Origin: Leucobacter chironomi DSM 19883
GTDB lineage: Bacteria > Actinomycetota > Actinomycetes > Actinomycetales > Microbacteriaceae
DNA length: 33,122 nt
Direction: 5' to 3'
Assembly (NCBI RefSeq): GCF_000421845.1
Contig: NZ_ATXU01000015.1
Coordinates: forward strand, 1-33,122
Part shown: positions 26,446 to 33,122 of the stretch, in pieces
Numbering within the stretch: position 1 is the first letter of the stretch
How the letters are laid out: each line of letters starts with the position of its first letter
The notes under the pieces: model-generated
Database searches by the model: none
What the model was told of the DNA's origin: nothing
Seen by the model: the letters and a program-made list of their open reading frames with translations, nothing else
Program-made: the position numbers and the translations under genes

Positions 26446-28023
26446 GTGGAAGCCGCGACCGAGACATCCGATACGACCGGGGTCGATGCGCCCCCGCGGG
26501 CCCGGGGCACGCTCGTCGCGCTCCTCTTCGCCGCCACCGTCTGCAACATCAACACCGTCGTCGCCGGCATCGCCGTCCCCGATATCGGCCGGCAGTTCGG
26601 CGCGTCGCAGACCGCGCTCAATCTCGTCGCGCTCGCGACCGGCCTCGGGCTGTCGGTCTCGGTGCTCTATCTCGGTGCGGTGGCGGATCGCTACGGCCGC
26701 AAGCAGATGCTGCTCATCGGGATCGCGAGCACGCTCGCGGCCAGCACGCTTTCCAGCCTGTCGGCGTCGGTCGAGATGCTGATCGTCGCGCAGGTGCTGG
26801 TGGGGCTCGCCGGCGGCATGGCATTCCCCACCACGCTCTCGCTCATCACCGCGCTCTGGGTGAAGGGCTCCGGCCGCACGGGCGTCATCGCGATCTGGTC
26901 GAGCGTTTCGAGCATGGCCACCATTGCCGGCGCGATCCTCGCGGGCCTCGTGCTGGTGCTCACCAGCTGGCACTGGGTGTTCATGCTCAGCACCCCGATC
27001 GCCGCCGTCGCGTTCGTGCTCGTGCTCCGCTTCGTGCCCTCGCACGTCGCCGAGTCGAACACCCCCGTCGACCACGTGGGCGGGGTGCTCTCCGCATCTG
27101 CACTCGGCGCCCTGGTGCTCGGCGTCAGCATCGTGTTCGCGCCCGGCGGCGCACTCCTCGGCGGGGTGCTGCTCGCACTCGCCGCGGTGCTGCTCCTGCT
27201 GTTCGGCTGGCGGCAAGCGCGCGCCAGATTCCCGCTGTTCGATCTGAGCGTCGCCCGGCAGCGGCTCTTCTGGCTGCCCGCAGTCGGCGGCCTCATCGCG
27301 GTGGGTTCGCTGGGCGGGGCGATGTTCGTCGGCGAGCAGTTCATGCAGAGCGTGATGGGGTACAGCCCGCTGCAGACGGGGCTCGCCGTCATTCCCGCGG
27401 CGGTGAGCCTGATGCTCGCGGCGCCCCTGTCGGCTCGCGCCGTCGGGCGGCTCGGCACCCGCGACACGATGCTCATCGGCTACGCGTTCCTGCTGGTCGC
27501 GATGCTCAGCATGCTGTTCTGGCGCGAGGAGTCGGCCTACCCGCTGGTGGGATTCGGCTTCTTCATGATCGGGATCGGCGTGACCTTCGTCATGACGGCC
27601 TCCCGCCGCGCGCTCACGAGCAGCACTCCCGTGCGCCGCGCCGGCATGGCGTCGGCCACCTCCGACCTGCAGAACGACCTCGGAGGCGCGGTGATGCAGG
27701 CGCTCCTCGGCGCGGTGCTCGCGAGCGGATTCGCCGCGGTCATCGCGGGGAAGATCGCCGCCTCCCCGGATGCGGCCTCGCTGAGCGACGAGGTCACCCG
27801 AGCCCTGCAGTCGTCGTTCGCCTCGGCCGAGCAGGTCGCGCAGCAGTACCCGCACTACACGCAGGAGATCCTCGACGGCGCTCGCGCGAGTCTGCTCGAC
27901 GGCTCGCTGCTCGCGTTCTTCATCGGCGCGGCCGTCACCCTGATCGGCGCCGCCGCGATCCGCTTCGGCCTGCCGAACCGGGAAGCCGAACGGCGTCTCG
28001 CCGAGGAGCGCACGGAAGAGTAG
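26446..28023 (+). CDS. MFS transporter, drug/small-molecule exporter type
   Basis: This is a major facilitator superfamily exporter (525 aa) with about 14 hydrophobic segments, most like the DHA2 drug/proton antiporter family. Motif A GAVADRYGRKQ is at 77-87, and SWHWVFMLSTPIAAVAFVLVLRFVP fits the helix 5-6 region typical of DHA2 proteins. A polar loop (about 440-490) lies before the last helix. The start is GTG 26446, with GGAGGAG four bases upstream; ATG 26371 and 26389 are in frame without a good site. It converges on a chromate-type transporter gene with a gap of only nine bases. Substrate is unknown. Confidence 0.88.
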   Translation: MEAATETSDTTGVDAPPRARGTLVALLFAATVCNINTVVAGIAVPDIGRQFGASQTALNLVALATGLGLSVSVLYLGAVADRYGRKQMLLIGIASTLAASTLSSLSASVEMLIVAQVLVGLAGGMAFPTTLSLITALWVKGSGRTGVIAIWSSVSSMATIAGAILAGLVLVLTSWHWVFMLSTPIAAVAFVLVLRFVPSHVAESNTPVDHVGGVLSASALGALVLGVSIVFAPGGALLGGVLLALAAVLLLLFGWRQARARFPLFDLSVARQRLFWLPAVGGLIAVGSLGGAMFVGEQFMQSVMGYSPLQTGLAVIPAAVSLMLAAPLSARAVGRLGTRDTMLIGYAFLLVAMLSMLFWREESAYPLVGFGFFMIGIGVTFVMTASRRALTSSTPVRRAGMASATSDLQNDLGGAVMQALLGAVLASGFAAVIAGKIAASPDAASLSDEVTRALQSSFASAEQVAQQYPHYTQEILDGARASLLDGSLLAFFIGAAVTLIGAAAIRFGLPNREAERRLAEERTEE

Positions 28024-28032
28024 CCGACGAGG

Positions 28033-29232
28033 TCACGGGATTCCGAGCAGACCGGCGAGCAGACCCGCTGCGGCGGCCGCAAGCACGACGCTCCACGCCG
28101 GAAGCCGCGCAAGCGCCAGGAGGAGCAAACCCCCGGCCGCGATCACGAGCGAGGCGGGTCCCGTCACACCCGAGACGATAACCGGATCCCACAGCGCCGC
28201 CGCGAGGATCCCCACCACGGCGGCGTTCGCTCCGGCCATCGCGGCGCGCGCAAGCGGCCTGGCGCGAAGCCCGTTCCAGAACGGCAGAGCCGCCAGCAGC
28301 AACAGGATACCCGGCACAAACACCGCGACCAGGGCGAGCAACGCCGCCGGCGGAGCCGACCACCCGGAACCCATCTCGAACCCCAGGTACGCCGCGAACG
28401 TGAAGAGCGGCCCGGGCACCGCCTGCGCGGCCCCGTACCCCGCGATGAACTGCTCGGGCGGTACCGCTGCCGCGATGGCCGGCTCGGCCTGCAGCAGCGG
28501 CAGCACCACGTGACCGCCGCCGAACACCGCCGCGCCGGCCCGGGTGAACGCGTCGGCGATCTCGGTCCAGAGCGAGGGGGCAAGACGGTCGAGGATCGGC
28601 AGTCCGACGATGAGCCCCGCGAACACCGCGAACGCGACGACGCCGACCCGGCGCGAGAGGCGCAGTGTCAGCGGCGGCGGATCGACCGGGAGCGACCGGC
28701 GACACCAGAGGGAACCCGCGACGAGGCCCGCGGCGATCGCCCCGAACTGGCCGATCTGGGTCGGCAGCAGCAGCGCCAGGGCCGCGCCGGCGACGCCGAT
28801 GGCGATGCGGGGAAGATCCGGGGTGAGTGTGCGGGCCATACCCCACACGGCGTGAGCGACCACGGATACCGCCACCGCCTTGAGCCCGAGGAGCAGCCCC
28901 GCCCACAGCGGTCCCTCGAGCGAGAGCGCGCCGACGGCGAACAGCACGAGCAGCATCGCCGACGGCAGCGTGAAGGCCGTCCAAGCGGCGAGCGCGCCGA
29001 GCGCGCCGCCGCGCATCAGGCCGAGCGCGAAGCCGACCTGGCTCGACGCCGGGCCCGGCAGGAACTGGCAGAGCGCCACGAGTTCGCCGTACTGCCGATC
29101 GCTCAGCCACGCCCGTCGCAGTACGAACTCCTCGCGGAAGTAGCCGAGGTGAGCGACGGGGCCGCCGAAGGAGGTGAACCCCAGTTTCAGGAACGCCCGG
29201 AACACCTCGGCGGAAGAGTGCTGACGGCTCAT
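28033..29232 (-). CDS. chrA: Chromate transporter family (CHR) protein
   Basis: This long-chain CHR family membrane protein (399 aa) is made of two homologous halves. The N-terminal half has the signature FTSFGGPVAHLGYFREEFV and GELVALCQFLPGPASSQVG; the second half has the matching FGGGHVVLPLLQ and QAVPGPLFTFAAYLGF. Known members export chromate by proton antiport; many have no tested function, so chromate resistance is a family-based guess. ATG 29232 starts right at the CHR domain. A TAAACT on the minus strand about 35 bases upstream may be the -10. No chrB regulator is near. Confidence 0.88.
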   Translation of the reverse strand: MSRQHSSAEVFRAFLKLGFTSFGGPVAHLGYFREEFVLRRAWLSDRQYGELVALCQFLPGPASSQVGFALGLMRGGALGALAAWTAFTLPSAMLLVLFAVGALSLEGPLWAGLLLGLKAVAVSVVAHAVWGMARTLTPDLPRIAIGVAGAALALLLPTQIGQFGAIAAGLVAGSLWCRRSLPVDPPPLTLRLSRRVGVVAFAVFAGLIVGLPILDRLAPSLWTEIADAFTRAGAAVFGGGHVVLPLLQAEPAIAAAVPPEQFIAGYGAAQAVPGPLFTFAAYLGFEMGSGWSAPPAALLALVAVFVPGILLLLAALPFWNGLRARPLARAAMAGANAAVVGILAAALWDPVIVSGVTGPASLVIAAGGLLLLALARLPAWSVVLAAAAAGLLAGLLGIP

Positions 29233-29284
29233 TCGGGAGGGGCCTTCGCTCGGGTCGGGATGGTTTTAGTTTAGGGGTGCTTTG

Positions 29285-29575
29285 CCTGCTCTTGGGCACT
29301 TGCTCTTTCTTGTTTCTCCCCTCTCATTCTCGTTTCTCCCTACCTTTCCTACCTTTCCTTCCAAGCCGGGCGAGAGGTGGATTTCGCATGTGGATGTTGA
29401 TGTGGAGCTGCGAAATCCGCCTCTCGGCTGGTGGTTGCTGGAGGAATGAAGGGGAGGAAGGGAAGAAGGAGGAGCAAGGGGAGCGGGGAGCGGGAGTGGA
29501 GAGGGGAGCGGGAGAGGTGCGGGAGAGGAGAGAGGAGAGAGGAGAGAGGAGAGAGGAGAGAGGAGAGACCCCACA
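29285..29575. repeat. Pyrimidine tract / hairpin / purine tract element (copy 2)
   Basis: This fills the 382-bp gap between chrA and the GlxA-like gene. Bases 29290-29365 are nearly all pyrimidine and 29435-29570 nearly all purine on the plus strand. Between them, 29371-29388 and 29409-29426 form an 18-bp stem with one G-T wobble and a 20-base loop containing TGTGGA twice. The arrangement is the same as at 1-230, and GAGCTGCGA followed by TCC is common to both right stems. No coding potential is seen. The origin and role are unknown. Confidence 0.6.
29522..29568 (+). repeat. Heptanucleotide tandem repeat
   Basis: AGAGAGG occurs five times without a mismatch (29529-29563) with partial copies on both sides. 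It is the end of the purine arm of element copy 2 and ends 32 bases before the -10 box of the GlxA-like gene. Confidence 0.85.
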
Positions 29576-29600
29576 AGATGAGGGCAGCCCGTCTCACGGG

Positions 29601-29606
29601 TAGGCT
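29601..29606 (+). promoter_or_regulatory. Candidate -10 box of the GlxA-like regulator gene
   Basis: TAGGCT lies eight bases before ATG 29615 without a ribosome binding site. Confidence 0.4.
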
Positions 29607-29614
29607 GAGTGGTC

Positions 29615-30556
29615 ATGAAGCGGGTGGCGGTCGTCGTGCTGGAGGGGGCGAAACCCCTCGACGTCGGCATTCCCGCCCAGGTGTTCACCACCCGCGCCAG
29701 CATGCCCTACTCGGTCGACGTGTGCGGCGTGCAGCCGGGGCTGATCGCGGGCGGGGATGGGCTCTCGTACCACGTGGAGCACGGGATCGAGGCGCTCGAG
29801 ACCGCGGATCTCGTGTTCGTTCCGGGCTACCGGCACCCCGACCGCGACGCTCCGCCGCCGGCGCTCATCGACGCGCTGCGCGCCGCCCACGAGCGGGGGG
29901 CGCGACTCGCCGCGATCTCCACGGGGGCGTTCGCGCTCGCCGCGACGGGTCTGCTCGACGGCCGGCGCGCCACGACCCACTGGCACTATTCGCGCATCCT
30001 CGCTGAGCGCTTCCCTGAGGTGCGCGTCGACGAGCGCGTGCTGTTCGTCGACGAGGGCTCGGTGCTGACCTCTGCGGGCGCGGCGTCCGGGATCGACCTC
30101 TGCCTGCACATCCTGCGCAAGGAGGCGGGCATGGCGGTTGCAAACCACGCCGCCAGGCGGCTCGTCGCGGCCCCCTATCGCAGCGGCGGCCAGGCCCAGT
30201 ACGTGCCGCACAGCGTGCCGGAGACCCACGGTGAGCGTTTCACGGAGACTCGGGCGTGGGCGCTGCGGCGTCTCGGCGAACCGCTCGACATCCCGCGCCT
30301 GGCGGCCCATGCCCGGGTGTCTGAGCGCACGCTCTCGCGCCGCTTCCGCGACGAGACGGGCTACACGCCGATGCAGTGGATCATGCGCGCCCGCATCGAT
30401 CGTGCGCGCGAGCTGCTCGAGGAGACCGAGCTCCCGGTGGAGGAGATCGCGGCGGCGGTGGGGCTCGGCACGGCGACCAATCTGCGGCGGCACTTCCGCG
30501 CGGTGCTCGGAACGACGCCGAGCGACTATCGGCGCACCTTCTTCCGCGACTCGTGA
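29615..30556 (+). CDS. GlxA-like AraC family regulator with DJ-1/PfpI domain
   Basis: This transcriptional regulator (313 aa) has an N-terminal class I glutamine-amidotransferase-like (DJ-1/PfpI) domain (about 1-180) and a C-terminal AraC/XylS domain with two helix-turn-helix units (about 213-313, including LAAHARVSERTLSRRFRDETGYTPMQW and GLGTATNLRRHFRAVLGTTPSDYR). At the place where active DJ-1 domains have the nucleophile Cys, this protein reads AISTGAFALA (about 100-109), so it is probably a ligand sensor and not an enzyme. ATG 29615 is preferred to GTG 29609 because of the -10 spacing. It stands alone between the repeat element and gap; its target is unknown. Confidence 0.88.
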   Translation: MKRVAVVVLEGAKPLDVGIPAQVFTTRASMPYSVDVCGVQPGLIAGGDGLSYHVEHGIEALETADLVFVPGYRHPDRDAPPPALIDALRAAHERGARLAAISTGAFALAATGLLDGRRATTHWHYSRILAERFPEVRVDERVLFVDEGSVLTSAGAASGIDLCLHILRKEAGMAVANHAARRLVAAPYRSGGQAQYVPHSVPETHGERFTETRAWALRRLGEPLDIPRLAAHARVSERTLSRRFRDETGYTPMQWIMRARIDRARELLEETELPVEEIAAAVGLGTATNLRRHFRAVLGTTPSDYRRTFFRDS

Positions 30557-30721
30557 GCAGGGGCGCGCTCGAGAACCGGGGCCGTCGGGTGGCGGATAGC
30601 GGAAGCAGTTTGGCGGGATCCGTTCGAAGCCTGGCATTAGGGCCACTGGACGTGGTGCGGAAATCGCGTCACCCTGGATACGAGGCATTTCGCGATCAAC
30701 GCTGAAGGAGAAAGTGCAACC

Positions 30722-31723
30722 ATGACCGCACGTGTGGCTATCAACGGATTCGGACGTATCGGACGAGGAGTGCTGCGCGCAATCCTGAAGAATCAGAGCG
30801 ATATCGAAGTCGTCGCGGTCAATGATCTGACCGACGGCGAGATGCTCGCGCACCTGCTGGAGTGGGACAGCGTCTACGGTCGCCTGAAGCGGCACATCGC
30901 CTTCGAGGACGGCGAACTGATCGTCGACGACCGCCGCATCAAGGTGTTCGCCGAGTCCGACCCCGCGAAGCTGCCCTGGGGCGAGCTGGGCGTCGACGTG
31001 GTGCTCGAGTCGACCGGCCGCTTCACCAAGGCGGAGGACGCGCGCAAGCACCTCGAAGCCGGGGCCGGTCGCGTGCTCGTGAGCGCCCCCGCGACCGGCG
31101 CCGACCTCACCGTCGTCGTCGGCGTGAACGACCACCTCTACGACCCGGAGCAGCACCGCATCGTGTCGAACGCGTCCTGCACCACCAACGCCTTCGCCCC
31201 GCTCGCGCAGGTGCTCGACGACCTCGCCGGTATCACCCAGGGCTTCATGACGACCGTGCACGCCTACACGCAGGACCAGAACCTCATCGACGGCCCGCAC
31301 AAGGACCGCCGGCGCGCCCGCGCCGCCGCCCTCAACATCGTGCCCACCTCGACCGGCGCGGCCAAGGCCATCGGCCTCGTCCTGCCGCAGCTCGACGGCA
31401 AGCTGTCGGGCACGTCGATGCGCGTGCCCGTGCCCGTCGGGTCGATCGTCGAGCTCAACGCCGCCGTCTCGCGCGAGGTGACGCGCGAGGAGGTGCTCGA
31501 GGCCTACCGGGCCGCGGCCGCCGAGGGTGCGCTCGAGCACGTCTTCGAGTACTCGGACGAGCCGCTCGTCTCGTCGGACATCGTGGGCAACTCGCACTCC
31601 TCGATCTTCGACTCCGAGCTCACCGAGGTGCAGGGCAAGCACGTCAAGGTCACCAGCTGGTACGACAACGAGTGGGGCTTCTCGAACCGTGCCGCCGAGA
31701 TGCTCGCCAAGATGGCGGGCTGA
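30722..31723 (+). CDS. gap: Glyceraldehyde-3-phosphate dehydrogenase, type I
   Basis: This glycolytic enzyme oxidises glyceraldehyde-3-phosphate to 1,3-bisphosphoglycerate. The 333-residue protein has the Rossmann motif NGFGRIGR (8-15), VAVNDLTD with Asn34-Asp35 as expected for NAD use, the catalytic ASCTTN with Cys153, the base His180 and the WYDNEWGFSNR end. AAGGAG lies 11 bases before ATG 30722. The gene is monocistronic and lies apart from pgk and tpi, which often follow gap in actinobacteria, so it may be one of two gap copies in the genome; this cannot be decided here. The gap 30557-30721 holds its promoter, which I could not place with confidence. Confidence 0.96.
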   Translation: MTARVAINGFGRIGRGVLRAILKNQSDIEVVAVNDLTDGEMLAHLLEWDSVYGRLKRHIAFEDGELIVDDRRIKVFAESDPAKLPWGELGVDVVLESTGRFTKAEDARKHLEAGAGRVLVSAPATGADLTVVVGVNDHLYDPEQHRIVSNASCTTNAFAPLAQVLDDLAGITQGFMTTVHAYTQDQNLIDGPHKDRRRARAAALNIVPTSTGAAKAIGLVLPQLDGKLSGTSMRVPVPVGSIVELNAAVSREVTREEVLEAYRAAAAEGALEHVFEYSDEPLVSSDIVGNSHSSIFDSELTEVQGKHVKVTSWYDNEWGFSNRAAEMLAKMAG

Positions 31724-31744
31724 CCCGGCTCTCCCCTTAGAACG

Positions 31745-31774
31745 ACGAACCCCGGCGCGCGCGCCGGGGTTCGT
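31745..31774. terminator. gap / DUF3054 bidirectional terminator
   Basis: A perfect 30-bp palindrome, ACGAACCCCGGCGCG and its complement, lies between the convergent gap and DUF3054 genes. Confidence 0.85.
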
Positions 31775-31779
31775 GCGGT

Positions 31780-32184
31780 TCAGGGACGCCGAGGCGGGTG
31801 CTGCCGGTGCCGGGCGCGCAGCACGAGCGCGGCGATCCCGCGCCATCCGAGCAGGAAGACGCCGAGAGTCACCGCGGCGACCAGGATGAATGCGGGAGCA
31901 GTGCCCTGCCCCGAGAGCAGTCGCATGCCCATGCCGAGCACCACGGTGCCGATCCACACCGGTACCCCGGAGCGGAGCAATCGCACCGGCTGCCGCCACA
32001 CCATGCCCCAGCCCCACACGAGCAGCAGCCCGACGAGGAAGGGCCAGGCCGTCTCGATGAGGCCGAGCAGCGCCCCGCCGCGCGAGTGGCTGGCGCGGCC
32101 GAGCCCCGCGAACAGCAGCACGAGGGCCGCATCGGCCGCGAGGGCGAGCCCTGCGAGCCACGGTGCGGGGGAGCGGCCCGTCAC
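31780..32184 (-). CDS. DUF3054 family membrane protein
   Basis: This small integral membrane protein (134 aa) has four hydrophobic segments. It matches the DUF3054 pattern: an acidic residue in helix 1 (AADAALVLLFAGLGRASH), ETAWPFLVGLLLVWGW, and GMGMRLLSGQGTAPAFILVAAVTLGVFLLGWR. Function is unknown for the family. The GTG start overlaps the stop codon of the HisN-like gene by four bases, so the two are translationally coupled. Confidence 0.85.
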   Translation of the reverse strand: MTGRSPAPWLAGLALAADAALVLLFAGLGRASHSRGGALLGLIETAWPFLVGLLLVWGWGMVWRQPVRLLRSGVPVWIGTVVLGMGMRLLSGQGTAPAFILVAAVTLGVFLLGWRGIAALVLRARHRQHPPRRP

Positions 32185-33002
32185 CGCGCGGCTCCTTCGG
32201 CCGCGCGGGCGCTCTCGATGGTGGCGATGACCGCGTCGTGCAGGGCGCCGTTCGTGGCGAGCGAGCTGCCGTTCCACGCGCTCGCCGATCCCTCGATGTC
32301 GGTGAAGCGGCCTCCCGCCTCGCGCACGATCGGCACGAGCGCGGCGAGGTCGTAGGGCTTGACGTCGAATTCCGCGACGACGTCGAGCAGCCCCTCGGCG
32401 AGCAGCATGTACGACCACATGTCGCCGTAGGCGCGATCCCGCCAGACGGCGCGGCTGAGCTCGATGAGCGGCCGCAGGTAGCCGGCGAGATCCCACTGCT
32501 CGATGCTCTGGAAACTGAGGGAGGCGTGCTCGAGCTCGCCGATACCGGAGACCCGCAGTCGGCGCGGATCCTGCCCGGCCTGCCGCCCCCAGGCGCCGCT
32601 CCCGGTCTCGGCCCACCAGCGCGCCCCGAAGGCTGGCGCGGAGACCACGCCCACGGTGGGCTCGCCGTCGACCTCGAGCGCGATGAGCGTCGCCCAGTTC
32701 GGCACGCCGCGCAGGAAGTTCGCGGTGCCGTCGATCGGGTCGATGATCCAGCGCCGGGAGCCCTTCTCGGAACGGCCCGACTCCTCGCCGAAGAAGCTGT
32801 CGCCGGGCAGCTCGGTCTCGATCCGCTCGCGCAGCGCGCGCTCCACGGCCTTGTCGGCGTCGGTGACGAAGGAGCGGTCCGGCTTCGTCTCGATCGTGAG
32901 ATCCGCCGACTGGAAGCGAGGCAGGGAGACCGAGTCGGCGAGGTCGGCGAGCGCGAGGGCGAACGCGAGATCGGGCGAGGGGGTGGGGAGTGAATCGGGC
33001 AT
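32181..33002 (-). CDS. hisN: HisN-like histidinol-phosphate phosphatase (IMPase family)
   Basis: This metal-dependent phosphatase (273 aa) probably removes phosphate from L-histidinol phosphate, as shown for HisN in other actinobacteria. Motifs are FGEES (71-75), DPIDGTANFLRG (88-99) and KPYDLAALVPIVREAGG (215-231), with the last segment typical of HisN and not of SuhB. ATG 33002 has GGAAGG seven bases upstream; the longer frame is not supported. No other his gene is present. The downstream partner is a DUF3054 protein, and upstream on the same strand is a lysine tRNA with its terminator. Another IMPase relative lies at 3143-3964. Substrate assignment rests on motif likeness only. Confidence 0.82.
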   Translation of the reverse strand: MPDSLPTPSPDLAFALALADLADSVSLPRFQSADLTIETKPDRSFVTDADKAVERALRERIETELPGDSFFGEESGRSEKGSRRWIIDPIDGTANFLRGVPNWATLIALEVDGEPTVGVVSAPAFGARWWAETGSGAWGRQAGQDPRRLRVSGIGELEHASLSFQSIEQWDLAGYLRPLIELSRAVWRDRAYGDMWSYMLLAEGLLDVVAEFDVKPYDLAALVPIVREAGGRFTDIEGSASAWNGSSLATNGALHDAVIATIESARAAEGAAR

Positions 33003-33014
33003 CGGGCGCCTTCC

Positions 33015-33031
33015 GTGAACGGGCGGTGAAC
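33015..33031. promoter_or_regulatory. GTGAAC direct repeat upstream of hisN
   Basis: GTGAAC occurs at 33015-33020 and 33026-33031, eleven bases apart, and the second copy is part of the palindrome GAACC-G-GGTTC. It lies in the 42-bp gap before the tRNA terminator and could be a regulator site. Confidence 0.3.
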
Positions 33032-33044
33032 CGGGTTCGGATAC

Positions 33045-33078
33045 GAGAAAAGCCCCACCCGGAGGTGGAGCTTTTCTC
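33045..33078 (-). terminator. tRNA-Lys terminator
   Basis: A stem of 9 bp (33045-33053 with 33070-33078), one mismatch and 5 more bp (33055-33059 with 33064-33068) closes on a four-base loop. It lies directly after the tRNA 3' end on the minus strand. Confidence 0.8.
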
Positions 33079-33084
33079 AGTGCG

Positions 33085-33122
33085 TGCGCCCTCACGGGCT
33101 CGAACCGTGGACCCGCTGATTA
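33085..33122 (-). tRNA. Lysine tRNA, 3' half only (cut by the window end)
   Basis: Read on the minus strand, the window begins with TAATCAGC, the last anticodon base and the 3' side of the anticodon arm, followed by the T arm CACGG-TTCGAGC-CCGTG and the acceptor strand AGGGCGC with discriminator A at 33085. No CCA is encoded. The anticodon ends in T and is followed by AATCAG, which fits tRNA-Lys (CTT most likely, TTT possible). The 5' half and the exact anticodon are outside the window. Confidence 0.75.

Noticed and set aside
29522..29568. CRISPR-like repeat
   Set aside because: The repeats are seven bases long and directly joined, with no spacers and no cas genes nearby.
29594..33058. A minus-strand open frame of more than 1,100 codons across glxA-like, gap and hisN
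   Set aside because: It lies antisense to well-recognised genes, has Arg/Ala/Gly/His-rich composition and no family likeness. It is the usual shadow of high-GC coding DNA.

Overview
The window is high-GC DNA from an actinobacterium, most likely a member of Microbacteriaceae (a Leucobacter-like genus is a guess). The evidence is the strong G/C third-position bias, the order prfB-ftsE-ftsX-smpB with ssrA nearby, a tmRNA tag reading ANAKRTDFALAA, several genes that look leaderless (TANNNT six to nine bases before the start codon), and a GlnR-type box array in front of the ammonium transporter gene. Thirty protein genes or gene remnants, one complete tmRNA and one partial tRNA are supported. No insertion sequence, phage module or CRISPR array is visible.

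Layout. 1-230: a pyrimidine tract / hairpin / purine tract element. 272-5204: an NCS2 purine permease converging on an orphan polyamine-type binding lipoprotein, then an inositol-monophosphatase-family enzyme and an ammonium transporter, all three on the minus strand. 5595-5864: rpsO. 6229-14113: a polyamine uptake and catabolism cluster made of a class III aminotransferase and its Lrp/AsnC regulator (minus), then potD-potA-potB-potC and a PuuP-like APC permease (plus). 14083-16271: a divergent pair of a YczE-like membrane protein and a MocR-type PLP regulator. 16326-20297: the core cluster prfB, ftsE, ftsX, smpB. 20409-23914: a cassette of a NylB/beta-lactamase-fold hydrolase, a frameshifted NCS1 permease and a divergent TetR regulator. 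24009-24381: ssrA. 24516-29232: a lipoprotein, a VIT1/CCC1 transporter, an MFS exporter and a chromate-type transporter. 29285-29575: a second tract-and-hairpin element. 29615-33122: a GlxA-like AraC regulator, gap, a DUF3054 protein coupled to a HisN-like phosphatase, and the 3' half of a lysine tRNA.

How the genes work together. The two PotD paralogues, PotABC, the PuuP-like permease, the aminotransferase and the Lrp-type regulator form a coherent putrescine/spermidine acquisition and first-step degradation unit; no aldehyde dehydrogenase is present to complete it. SmpB and tmRNA, the two partners of trans-translation, lie 3.7 kb apart with the hydrolase-permease-TetR cassette between them, which suggests insertion of the cassette.

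The most unusual signals are: a perfect 19-bp inverted repeat that brackets ssrA; two intergenic elements with the same pyrimidine-arm / hairpin / purine-arm design; six GlnR-like boxes at exact 11-bp spacing before the ammonium transporter gene; two matching 22-bp operators between tetR and the NCS1 permease; a frameshift in that permease at a run of eight G; and an FtsE carrying a Pro/Ala-rich tail of about 180 residues.
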